Source: Nocardiopsis sp. TSRI0078 (lineage in GTDB: Bacteria; Actinomycetota; Actinomycetes; Streptosporangiales; Streptosporangiaceae). Taken from it: DNA of 64,000 bases. Below the pieces are notes generated by a model. The model searched no databases, was not told the origin of the DNA, and was given only the letters and a program-made list of their open reading frames with translations. Positions within the stretch are counted from its first letter, which is position 1, and every line of letters begins with the position of its first letter. A program made the position numbers and the translations under genes. Positions 1-7,533 of this stretch are shown here, piece by piece. The stretch covers positions 434,001 through 498,000 of the forward strand of contig NZ_LWLB01000012.1 in NCBI RefSeq assembly GCF_001905145.1, read 5' to 3'.

Positions 1-1
1 C

Positions 2-337
2 GTGGACATCTACGGCACCTTCACCCCGCGCGACCACGGCGAGGCGTGCGCGGTGCGGATCATCACCGAGGTGGAGGTCCTCGACATCGGCGAGCTGCGC
101 ACCCAGGAGGGTGAGGGCGGCGGGGTGTCCGGGGTGGTTCCGGTGACCTTCCGGCTGGACCCGGAGTCCGCGCTCCAGCTCGCCTACGCGGAGGACTTCT
201 CCACCAAACTGCGGCTGGCCCTGGTGAGCGCCGACGGCGGCGGCTCGCCCGGGGACGCCGAGTTCTGCAGCGGGGACTTCGACACCCTCGTCGAGGGCGA
301 GACGACCAACGGGCGGCGTACGCCGCATGGGGGGTAG
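2..337 (+). CDS. cpaB: CpaB/RcpC-like Flp pilus assembly protein, C-terminal part (5' truncated)
   Basis: The open frame runs in from the left edge, so only the last ~111 residues are visible and the true start lies outside the window; the GTG at the edge is probably internal. The visible part reads as the C-terminal RcpC/CpaB-type domain: a short beta-rich segment (residues 14-36), an acidic glycine loop, then VTFRLDPESALQLAYAEDF, typical of the end of this family. CpaB/RcpC proteins are periplasmic or cell-surface components of Tad (Flp) pili. The assignment rests mainly on position: it stops 3 bases before a CpaE-like gene and heads an unbroken tad gene order. The residue evidence alone would not be conclusive. 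Confidence 0.65.
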   Translation: MDIYGTFTPRDHGEACAVRIITEVEVLDIGELRTQEGEGGGVSGVVPVTFRLDPESALQLAYAEDFSTKLRLALVSADGGGSPGDAEFCSGDFDTLVEGETTNGRRTPHGG

Positions 338-340
338 ACG

Positions 341-1762
341 TTGAACTTCCGTGTCCTGGCGGGCATGCCCACATCCGAGTCGGAGATGGTGCTCGCCGCG
401 CGTTTCGAGGAACTGGGCAGCGCCGACCTGGTGGCCTCCCGGTCCACCACGTCGGCGCTGATCGACGCCGCCGGGGAGTTCCCCGAGATCGACGTGGTCC
501 TCATCCACCAGGACCTGGGGCCGGCCCCGGTCTTCGACGCCATCCGCGACCTGTCCCACCGCCACCCGCAGCTGGCGATCCTGCTGGTCTCACCCACGAT
601 GGACCCCGACACCTTCACCGGGGCCATGGAGGCCGGCGCGCGCGGGGTGATGCCCCACGACTCGGGGATCGCCGAGCTGGAGACCCGCATCACCAAGGCC
701 GCCGAGTGGTCGCGGACGCTGCGCCGCCACCTGGAGTCGGCGTCCCTGGACCTGCCCGCGTCGGGTGTGCGCGGGCGGATCGTGGCGATCAGCGGCGCCA
801 AGGGGGGCGTGGGCACCACCACGTGCGCGGTACAGCTGGCGATGGTCGCGGCCGCCGCCGACCGGGTGGTGTGCCTGGTCGACCTGGACCTGCAGACCGG
901 CGACCTGCCCGCGTTCCTCAACCTGCGGCACCGCCGCTCCATCAGCGACCTGGCGGACGCCGGGGACGACATCACCCCCGGGATGCTCTCGGAGACCCTG
1001 TACGTGGATCCGCGCGGGCCGCACGTGCTGCTCGCCCCCGAGCACGGCGAGCGCGGCGAGGACGTCGGCGCCCGCGCCATCCGGCGGATCCTGGGCGCGC
1101 TGCGCTCCCGCTACGAGCTGGTGGTGGTGGACTGCGGGTCCACCATGAACGAGGCCACCGCGATGGCCGTGGAGCTGGCCGACAGCGCGATCGTCACCGT
1201 CACCCCGGACGTGCCCGCGATGCGCGGCGCCCAGCGGCTGATGGGCATGTGGGAGCGGCTGCAGGTACGCGCGCACGAGGACGTGTACTCGCTGGTCACC
1301 CGGCACAGCCGCAAGAACGAGATCCAGCCGGACTTCCTCCAGCAGCTGCTGGGCACCCGGGTGCTGCGCACCCCGGTCCCGGCCGCCTACCGGGCTCTGG
1401 AGCCGGGGGAGAACAACGGCGACCCCACCAAGGTGACCGACGAGGGTCTGCGCAAGGCCTTCGCGCGCCTGGCCGCGGAACTGGACCTGCTGAGCCCGCC
1501 CCCGGCCCCGGGGCAGGGCGGCAAGGGGGGTTCGCCCACCCCGCCGGGCGGGCTGGGCGGCTTCGCCTCCCTCGCCGAACGGCGCGGTACCACGCCCTCC
1601 ACCCGCGACGTGTCCGGCTTCCTGAACGCCTCGGGGCCCGACTCGGCCCGCGTGGCGGGCAACGGCCACTCCCCGGTCCCGCCGCTGGGCCCGTCCTACG
1701 GCGAGCGCCCGGGGCCGGGCCCGCACGGGGGCGGAGGAGGCCTCGGTGGGTTCGGTGGCTGA
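341..1762 (+). CDS. cpaE: CpaE/TadZ-like pilus assembly ATPase
   Basis: A 473-residue protein starting at TTG, 3 bases after the previous stop, so probably translationally coupled. Residues 1-130 form a receiver-like domain (pseudo-receiver of TadZ/CpaE), and residues 145-385 a MinD/ParA-type P-loop ATPase with the deviant Walker A KGGVGTT at 154-160 and a Walker B-like LVVVDCG near 270. A Gly/Pro-rich disordered tail follows (about 390-473). CpaE/TadZ proteins localise the Tad secretion apparatus at the inner face of the membrane. The gene lies between cpaB and tadE in one operon and overlaps the next start by 17 bases. Confidence 0.88.
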   Translation: MNFRVLAGMPTSESEMVLAARFEELGSADLVASRSTTSALIDAAGEFPEIDVVLIHQDLGPAPVFDAIRDLSHRHPQLAILLVSPTMDPDTFTGAMEAGARGVMPHDSGIAELETRITKAAEWSRTLRRHLESASLDLPASGVRGRIVAISGAKGGVGTTTCAVQLAMVAAAADRVVCLVDLDLQTGDLPAFLNLRHRRSISDLADAGDDITPGMLSETLYVDPRGPHVLLAPEHGERGEDVGARAIRRILGALRSRYELVVVDCGSTMNEATAMAVELADSAIVTVTPDVPAMRGAQRLMGMWERLQVRAHEDVYSLVTRHSRKNEIQPDFLQQLLGTRVLRTPVPAAYRALEPGENNGDPTKVTDEGLRKAFARLAAELDLLSPPPAPGQGGKGGSPTPPGGLGGFASLAERRGTTPSTRDVSGFLNASGPDSARVAGNGHSPVPPLGPSYGERPGPGPHGGGGGLGGFGG

Positions 1763-2201
1763 GTCCGGGCGACGCCCGGCCCGGTGCGGACGGGGCGGGG
1801 GGAGGGGCCCCTCCCCCCGCCGTGGCGACCGCGGCGGGGTCATCGTGGAGTTCGCCGCCACGGTGCCGTTCCTGATGCTGGCGCTGGCCCTGGTGTGGCA
1901 GGTCCTGCTGCTCGGCGTCACCGCCATGTACGCCTCGCACGGTGCCGCCGAAGCCGCCCGCCAGGCCGCCGTGACCCCCGACGACATGGCGCGCGTGGAC
2001 GAGGAGGCGCGCAAGCGGGTCCGGGCGCCCTGGGACGGCCAAGACGTGATGACCGTGGAGATCGTGGAGCGCGACGGCGCCCGCTTCGCACAGGTGACCC
2101 TGGCCATGCCGGTCTTCCTGCCCGGGGCCTCCGGGCCGTGGGACGTCACCGGGGAGGCCCAGGTGGTCACCGAGGTGGAGCCCCGGGAGGTGGCACCGTG
2201 A
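1746..2201 (+). CDS. tadE: TadE-like pseudopilin
   Basis: 151 residues. A basic N-terminal leader (residues 1-29, many Arg) is followed by DRGGVIVEFAATVPFLMLAL, the TadE signature: a prepilin-like G before the hydrophobic stretch with Glu at about +5. One membrane helix covers about residues 33-55, and the rest is exported. TadE-type pseudopilins are minor components of Flp pili, processed by a prepilin peptidase (none is visible in this window). The GTG at 1746 overlaps the end of cpaE; a GTG three codons in is equally possible. The stop overlaps the next gene's GTG (GTGA), showing tight coupling. Confidence 0.82.
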   Translation: MGSVAESGRRPARCGRGGGRGPSPRRGDRGGVIVEFAATVPFLMLALALVWQVLLLGVTAMYASHGAAEAARQAAVTPDDMARVDEEARKRVRAPWDGQDVMTVEIVERDGARFAQVTLAMPVFLPGASGPWDVTGEAQVVTEVEPREVAP

Positions 2202-2674
2202 ACGCGGGTCCGGCCGGACGCCGCCGACCGTCCCGTACCGGCCGGCCGGGCGCGCGCCGAGGCGCCGCGCGGCCGGCTTCCGGGCGGCGGGGACCGCTGC
2301 GTCTGCTGTTCGGCGGGCATCCGGGACGGGACGGCGACCGGGGCGGCCCGCTCCTGGAGTTCGCCGCGGTCTTCCCGGTACTGCTCCTGGTCGCCGCCCT
2401 GGCGGTCGAGGCCTTCCTGGCCTTCGTCGCGGCCGAGCGGCTGGAGTCCGCGGCCAGGGCCGGGGCGCGGGTGGCCGGAGCCGAACAGCCGGAGGGAGCC
2501 GAGGCCGCGGCACGCCGGGCACTGCCGCCGTGGTTGGACGAGGCGGCCGTCACGAGCGGCGGAAACGACCACGAGGGCTTCTACGTGGAGGTGTCGCACC
2601 CGCTGCCGATCGTGTTCTCGTCGGTAGGCCTGGACCTGACGCTGACCCGGCGCGTGGACATGCCCGATGTGTGA
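2198..2674 (+). CDS. tadF: TadE/TadF-like pseudopilin
   Basis: 158 residues from the GTG that overlaps the tadE stop; the same frame stays open upstream but that part is antisense-like noise. A ~48-residue very basic leader is followed by GDRGGPLLEFAAVFPVLLLV, a second TadE/F-type membrane segment with the conserved Glu five residues after the presumed cleavage Gly, then an exported domain of ~90 residues. It is the second minor pseudopilin of the operon. Family members serve as adaptors or initiators of the pilus fibre; which of the TadE/TadF roles applies cannot be told from sequence. Confidence 0.75.
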   Translation: MNAGPAGRRRPSRTGRPGARRGAARPASGRRGPLRLLFGGHPGRDGDRGGPLLEFAAVFPVLLLVAALAVEAFLAFVAAERLESAARAGARVAGAEQPEGAEAAARRALPPWLDEAAVTSGGNDHEGFYVEVSHPLPIVFSSVGLDLTLTRRVDMPDV

Positions 2675-2719
2675 GGCGGGGGCGGCGCACCGTACCCCGG
2701 GGGGAAGGAGACCGGAGCC

Positions 2720-4045
2720 ATGGGCCTGAAGGACCGGCTGGAGGAGGACCGCGTCGTCGAGGGGCGCGCCGACCGCGGCAGCGTCACGCACTGGCGGCGG
2801 CGCCTGCTGGAGGAGATCAACCTGGAGGACCTCACCAGGCTGACACTGGCCCAGCGCCGGGTCCGCCTGGAGAAGGTCGTGGGGCACATCCTGTCCCGCG
2901 AGGGGCCGGTGCTCTCGGACCGGGAGCGCTCGCTGCTCATCCGCCGGGTCGTGGACGAGGCCCTGGGACTGGGCGTGCTGGAGCCCCTGCTGGCCGACGA
3001 GACCGTCACCGAGATCATGGTGAACGGGCCCGACAACGTGTTCATCGAGCGCGGCGGCCGCATGCAGCGGGTGGACGCGGCGTTCAACGGCGAGGAGCAG
3101 CTCTACCAGACCATCGACCGCATCGTGTCGCTGGTCAACCGCCGTGTGGACGAGGCCTCCCCGATGGTGGACGCGCGGCTGCCCACGGGCGAGCGCGTCA
3201 ACGTGATCATCCCGCCGCTGTCGCTGTCGGGCCCGGTCCTGACCATCCGGCGGTTCCCCAAGCCGTACCCGATCGACGAACTCGTGCGGATGGGCAGCCT
3301 GGACTCGCCGACCGGCATCCTCCTGGCGGCGATGGTGCGCTCCCGGTTCAACATCGTGGTCTCGGGCGGTACCGGCACCGGCAAGACGACCTTCCTCAAC
3401 GCGATGTCGGCGTTCGTACCCTCCGACGAGCGCATCGTCACCATCGAGGACTCGGCCGAGCTGCAGCTGATGCAGGACCACGTGGTGCGGCTGGAGTCCA
3501 GGCCGGCCAACATCGAGGGCCGGGGCGAGATCGCCATCCGCGACCTCGTGCGCAACGCGCTGCGCATGCGCCCGGACCGCATCATCGTCGGCGAGGTGCG
3601 CGGTCCGGAGACCATCGACATGCTCCAGGCCATGAACACCGGCCACGACGGGTCGCTGGTGACCGTGCACGCCAACTCGGCCGACGACGCCATCCACCGG
3701 CTGCAGACCCTGGCCACCCTGGGGGACGGCAACATCCCCTACGACGCGATCCGCGACCAGATCAACAACGCGGTGGACGCCATCGTGCACCTGGGCCGCT
3801 GGCCGGACGGGTCGCGCCGGGTCAGCGAGATCGCGGTGGTCTCCTCCCAGCGGCGCGAGGAGTTCCGGCTGGACCCGGTGATGCGGTTCGCGGCGATGCC
3901 CATGGGGCCCAACCGGGCCGTGGAGGGCGAGTTCCGGCACTTCCCGCTGCCCCGGCACATCGCCGGGCGGATCTACCACGTGGGCGAGGCCATCCCGGCG
4001 GCCTTCGGAGTGGCCGCCGAGGAACGGCACCGCGACGACTGGTGA
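2720..4045 (+). CDS. cpaF: CpaF/TadA-type secretion ATPase
   Basis: 441 residues with a good ribosome site (GGGGAAGGAG) just upstream of the ATG. It is the hexameric traffic ATPase that powers Flp pilus extension and, in some systems, retraction. The N-terminal domain (about 1-180) contains the family sequence EIMVNGPDNVFIERGGR. The P-loop SGGTGTGKTTF lies near residues 214-224, the Asp box IEDSAELQL near 245, Walker B IIVGEVRGPE near 288-298, and the His box HDGSLVTVHANS near 312-323. All catalytic motifs look intact and the length is normal. The cpaF, tadB, tadC order is the core Tad module. Confidence 0.95.
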   Translation: MGLKDRLEEDRVVEGRADRGSVTHWRRRLLEEINLEDLTRLTLAQRRVRLEKVVGHILSREGPVLSDRERSLLIRRVVDEALGLGVLEPLLADETVTEIMVNGPDNVFIERGGRMQRVDAAFNGEEQLYQTIDRIVSLVNRRVDEASPMVDARLPTGERVNVIIPPLSLSGPVLTIRRFPKPYPIDELVRMGSLDSPTGILLAAMVRSRFNIVVSGGTGTGKTTFLNAMSAFVPSDERIVTIEDSAELQLMQDHVVRLESRPANIEGRGEIAIRDLVRNALRMRPDRIIVGEVRGPETIDMLQAMNTGHDGSLVTVHANSADDAIHRLQTLATLGDGNIPYDAIRDQINNAVDAIVHLGRWPDGSRRVSEIAVVSSQRREEFRLDPVMRFAAMPMGPNRAVEGEFRHFPLPRHIAGRIYHVGEAIPAAFGVAAEERHRDDW

Positions 4046-4097
4046 GTCCCTCCCCCCGCGCCCGGGCGGGCGCGCCCCCGACCGTATTGGAGTCCCG

Positions 4098-5030
4098 GTG
4101 AACTGGCAGTTCGTGGCGATCCTCGTCGGCCTGGCCGTGGTGCTGGCGCTGGCGCTGTGGGCGCTGTGGGAGTTCGTGGCCAGCGCCCAGCAGCGGCGGC
4201 TGATCGCCGCCCGCAGTGCCCTGGACCAGGCCGAGTACGAGGCGTCCACGCCCATGGCGCGGCTGGACGCGGCCATCTACCGCACCCAGTGGGGCGCGCG
4301 CCTGTACCGCAGGATCGCCCGGTCGGGCGCGGAGGTGCGCCTGTCCACGTTCGTGCTCTCGCTGGCGGGCGGGGCGCTGCTGGCGGTGGTCGTGGTCTGG
4401 CAGGTGCTGGCGCCGTTCTTCGGCCTGCTGGCGGCGGCCGGGGTGGCGTTCCTGTTCTTCTCCTACCTGAACCGGGCCGAGGCCAAGCGGCGCGAGGAGT
4501 TCACCTCCCAGCTGCCCGACCTGGCGCGGGTGCTGGGCAACGCGACCTCGGCGGGCCTGGCCCTGCCCACGGCCGTGGCGATGGCCGCCGACGAGCTGGA
4601 CGGGCCCGCCGGTGAGGAGCTGGGGCGCATGGCCGAGTCGATGAAGCTGGGAGCCAGTTTCGAGGAGGCCGTCCGGGAGCTGCGCGAGCGGATGCCCTCC
4701 CGCGAGCTGGGGGTGCTGCTGTCCACGCTGGTGGTGGCCTCGCGTTCGGGCGGCTCCCTGGTCACGGCGCTGCGCAACATCTCCACCACCCTGGAGAACC
4801 GCAAGGAGACCCGGCGCGAGGTGCAGACCATCCTCAGCGAGACCACGAGCACCGTGTGGGCGCTGGGGTTCATGTCGGTGGGCGCGCTGTTCCTGATCAA
4901 CGCCATCGAGCCGGGCATCATGCGCGTCATGACCACGTCCGTGGCGGGGGTGACGGTACTGCTGGTGGTGGCCGCGCTGTTCGCCATCGGTTTCGTGCTG
5001 GTGTCCCGCATCACCAAGTTCGACCTGTGA
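4098..5030 (+). CDS. tadB: TadB-like pilus platform membrane protein
   Basis: 310 residues, GTG start after a weak purine-rich site. An N-terminal helix (residues 3-23) is followed by a cytoplasmic linker, two helices around 95-125, the type II secretion F domain (GspF fold; QLPDLARVLGNATSAGLALP, residues ~140-250) and two closing helices (~255-305). TadB together with TadC forms the inner-membrane platform on which the CpaF ATPase acts. It lies 52 bases after cpaF and 13 bases before tadC, as in canonical Tad operons. Confidence 0.9.
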   Translation: MNWQFVAILVGLAVVLALALWALWEFVASAQQRRLIAARSALDQAEYEASTPMARLDAAIYRTQWGARLYRRIARSGAEVRLSTFVLSLAGGALLAVVVVWQVLAPFFGLLAAAGVAFLFFSYLNRAEAKRREEFTSQLPDLARVLGNATSAGLALPTAVAMAADELDGPAGEELGRMAESMKLGASFEEAVRELRERMPSRELGVLLSTLVVASRSGGSLVTALRNISTTLENRKETRREVQTILSETTSTVWALGFMSVGALFLINAIEPGIMRVMTTSVAGVTVLLVVAALFAIGFVLVSRITKFDL

Positions 5031-5043
5031 GGACCTGCCCCCG

Positions 5044-5955
5044 ATGAACGACCTCCTGTCCCTGGTGCCGCTCGCCGCCGCGCTGGCCGGCTCGCTGGTG
5101 GTGCTGGTCGCGTGCTACGGCCTGTACCTGACCATGTCGCAGACCCGGGTGGCGGTGAACGACCCGGCCGCGCGCCCGGCGCGGACCAGGTCCGACGACA
5201 CGTTCGTCCTGCACCGGATCACCGAGGCGATCGGGCGGCCGTTCGCCCGCTCGCTGGAGGCCTCCCTGAGCCGGCGCGTACGGGTGTCCGTCACCGAGCG
5301 CATCGAGACGGCGGGGCGGCCCGACGGGCTGACCCTGGAGCGGTACCTGCGGCGCAAGGTCGGCGAGGTGGCGCTGTACGGCTCCCTGGGGCTGCTGATG
5401 TTCGCGACGGGCAGCCCGCTGGTCGGGGCGGTGGTGCTGGCCTTCACCGGGTTGACCGACCTGAGCCTGTACGTGCAGGGCCAGGAGCGGGCCGACCGGG
5501 TGCAGTCGCAGCTGCCGGACTTCCTGGACGTGCTCGCGGTGACGGTGAGCGCGGGGATGTCCTTCCGTGCGGCGGTGGCACGGGTGGCCGAGTCGATGCC
5601 GGGCGTACTCGCCGACGAGTTCACGCTGGCCCTGCAGCAGATGGAGCTGGGCACGTCGCGCCGGGAGGCCTTCGAGCTGCTGCGGCGCCGCAACCGCAAC
5701 GAGTCGCTGAGCAAGTTCGTGACCGCGATCCAGCAGGCGGAGGAGCTGGGCGCCCCGCTCAGCGACACCCTGGTGGACATCAGCCGGGACATGCGGCGGG
5801 CCGACGCCCAGTACATGCGCCGCAAGGCCCAGCGGATGAACCCCAGGGTGACGATGGTGACCGCGGTGACCCTGCTGCCGGGGCTGCTCATCCTCATCGT
5901 GGGGTCGATGTTCCTGGGCACCGAGGTCGACCTCGGCGTCATCCTCGGCGGTTGA
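5044..5955 (+). CDS. tadC: TadC-like pilus platform membrane protein
   Basis: 303 residues. An N-terminal helix (8-30), a central pair of helices (~110-140), the type II secretion F domain with QLPDFLDVLAVTVSAGMSFR (~155-265), and a C-terminal helix (~275-300). This is the partner of TadB in the pilus platform. It is the last gene of the operon: a long perfect hairpin stands 100 bases downstream. Prepilin peptidase and secretin-type genes are absent here and may lie left of the window; Gram-positive Tad systems have no secretin. Confidence 0.9.
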   Translation: MNDLLSLVPLAAALAGSLVVLVACYGLYLTMSQTRVAVNDPAARPARTRSDDTFVLHRITEAIGRPFARSLEASLSRRVRVSVTERIETAGRPDGLTLERYLRRKVGEVALYGSLGLLMFATGSPLVGAVVLAFTGLTDLSLYVQGQERADRVQSQLPDFLDVLAVTVSAGMSFRAAVARVAESMPGVLADEFTLALQQMELGTSRREAFELLRRRNRNESLSKFVTAIQQAEELGAPLSDTLVDISRDMRRADAQYMRRKAQRMNPRVTMVTAVTLLPGLLILIVGSMFLGTEVDLGVILGG

Positions 5956-6053
5956 GGCGCCCGCGCGCGCCGTGGAGGGTCCCGCACGGAGGGCCCCGCG
6001 CCGACGCGCTGCCGGCGCCGTGGCCGAAGGTGCGCCGACCCGGTCCTCGCACG

Positions 6054-6112
6054 GTCGGTCCCGTACCCGTGGACGGGTCCGGCGCGGAAGCGTCCACGGG
6101 CACGGGACCGAC
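6054..6112. terminator. Long hairpin closing the tad operon
   Basis: Two 21-base arms (6054-6074 and 6092-6112) are complementary at 20 of 21 positions, with a 17-base loop. The only mispair is in the middle. There is no clear U-run. It lies between the converging tadC and hemerythrin genes, so a bidirectional terminator is the natural reading. Confidence 0.75.
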
Positions 6113-6145
6113 GGGAGGAGGAGTCCGCCCGTCGCACCGGCGGCG

Positions 6146-7084
6146 TCAGCGGCCGGAGCCGCGGGCGGGATCAGGCGGGAGGGGGATGGCGGCCAGGGCC
6201 GGGAACAGCTCGGCCTCCTCGTAGTCCAGGTGGGCCTCCAGCTCCGCGGTCATCCGCTCCACCTCCTCGCGCAGCCGTGCGGGATCGGCCCTGGTCAGAT
6301 CGGCGATGAGTGCCTCCAGTCCGCCGCGGAGCCGCTCCACCGCGCGGTGCTCCTCACGGAGCCGGTCGAGCGTCCGCGCCAGGTGCGGCTCGCGCTCCTC
6401 CAGGTGGGGGAACATGAACTCCTCACTGGTGTGGTGGAAGTGCAGGGACTCGCAGAAGGCCAGGCAGTGCTGGCGCAGCTGCAGGTTGATCCCCAGCGGC
6501 GGCGGGCCGTCGGCGTCCGCCCTGGCGGCGCGCTCCGCGAGGTAGGCCCCGGCCTCGGTGCGCACGTGTTCGAGCTGTCCGCGCAGCCAGGTGTGCACCT
6601 CGACGAGCTTGTCGGCGAGGTTGGCGACCTCGGCGCCTTCGACGTGGGCGCGTTCCAGGGCCACGACCGGCAGGACCCGGCCGGTTCCGGCCTGGTAGTC
6701 GCCGTAGCCCGGCACCCGGCGCACGATCTCGTCGAACAACCGGTCCCGTTCGGCTCCCTCGGCGGGCACGGCGACGGCGGAGAACTCCTGGGCGCCCAGC
6801 TCCACGGCGACCGTGGGGTGGGCGAGGATGTTGTGGTACCAGGCGGGGTGGCGGTCCGAGCCGCCCGCCGAGCCCACGACCAGCAGCCGTCCCCCGACGC
6901 GGACGTAGCCGAGCGGGGTGGTGTGCTCGCGTCCGGACCTGGCTCCGACGGTGGTGAGCAGCAACAGGTCGCCGCCCTCGAACATGCCGCCGACGCGGCC
7001 GCCGTTGGCGCGGAACTCCTCCACGACCGGGACGTTGAAGTCGCTGACGTGGGGTTCGGGTCGGATGTGCGGGTTCTCGGTCAT
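6146..7084 (-). CDS. Deazaflavin-dependent nitroreductase domain fused to hemerythrin domain
   Basis: 312 residues from the ATG at 7084, chosen because GGGAG sits 4-8 bases upstream; earlier starts would add a Pro-rich stretch. The N-terminal ~135 residues look like the DDN/F420-type nitroreductase family (TTVGARSGREHTTPLGYVRV, WYHNILAHPTVAVELG). Residues ~150-295 form a hemerythrin HHE domain: HTWLRGQL, then HHTSEEFMFPHL, EEHRAVE and HLDYEEAELFP supply the His/Glu iron ligands. DDN-like proteins bind F420 and reduce quinones or nitro compounds; hemerythrins bind O2 or NO at a diiron site. The fusion suggests a redox or NO/O2-responsive enzyme, which is inference. It is monocistronic. Confidence 0.85.
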   Translation of the reverse strand: MTENPHIRPEPHVSDFNVPVVEEFRANGGRVGGMFEGGDLLLLTTVGARSGREHTTPLGYVRVGGRLLVVGSAGGSDRHPAWYHNILAHPTVAVELGAQEFSAVAVPAEGAERDRLFDEIVRRVPGYGDYQAGTGRVLPVVALERAHVEGAEVANLADKLVEVHTWLRGQLEHVRTEAGAYLAERAARADADGPPPLGINLQLRQHCLAFCESLHFHHTSEEFMFPHLEEREPHLARTLDRLREEHRAVERLRGGLEALIADLTRADPARLREEVERMTAELEAHLDYEEAELFPALAAIPLPPDPARGSGR

Positions 7085-7533
7085 GTGTCTCCCTGGGGTG
7101 GTGGTCATGGGCGCGACCGTCCCCGAAGGCACCCGCCGCGGCCCGGGCGCGTGAGCGCACGGGTGGCGGGCGGACATGGCGGAGGACCCGGGTGTGGCCG
7201 GGTGCCGGACAAGGGGTCCGGGGAGGTCGCGATGGGTCTCGGCGCGTTCGGGCGCGGCTCGGGCCGGCGCCGCGGGAACGGCTAGACGCGGTCCGCGGTG
7301 TGTGTGCTCACAGTGCGCTCCCCGGTGGTTCAGGTGCCTCCATACCTACCGACCGGCCCACTTCTCTCTGGTCGGTGGCACGCGACACGGGGGTCACCCT
7401 ACGCCACCCGGAGGCCGGGCACCAGCGGGCTCCGGGCACCGGGAGGCCCCTGCCGTCACATCCGGACGGGCCGCGGGGCCGGAGGTCGCAGGTCCGCAGG
7501 TCGAGGGTCGGAGGTCGGCGGTGCCGCGCCCGG
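7085..7533. other. Intergenic, no gene seen
   Basis: 450 bases between the divergent upstream side of the hemerythrin gene and the end of the kinase gene. It holds a weak inverted repeat (ACCGACC at 7348-7354 with GGTCGGT at 7370-7376, 15-base loop), possibly the terminator of the kinase gene, and a run of imperfect GGTCGGAGGTC-like direct repeats around 7483-7516. No coding frame is supported. Confidence 0.5.

Noticed and set aside
590..4276. 1228-codon open frame on the minus strand across the tad operon
   Set aside because: It is antisense to cpaE-cpaF, is rich in His/Arg/Gln/Gly low-complexity sequence, and matches no family; long antisense frames are expected at this GC content.
7483..7516. 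Short GGTCGGAGGTC-like direct repeats, considered as a CRISPR or minisatellite
   Set aside because: Units are imperfect, too short and unspaced; more likely slippage in GC-rich intergenic DNA.
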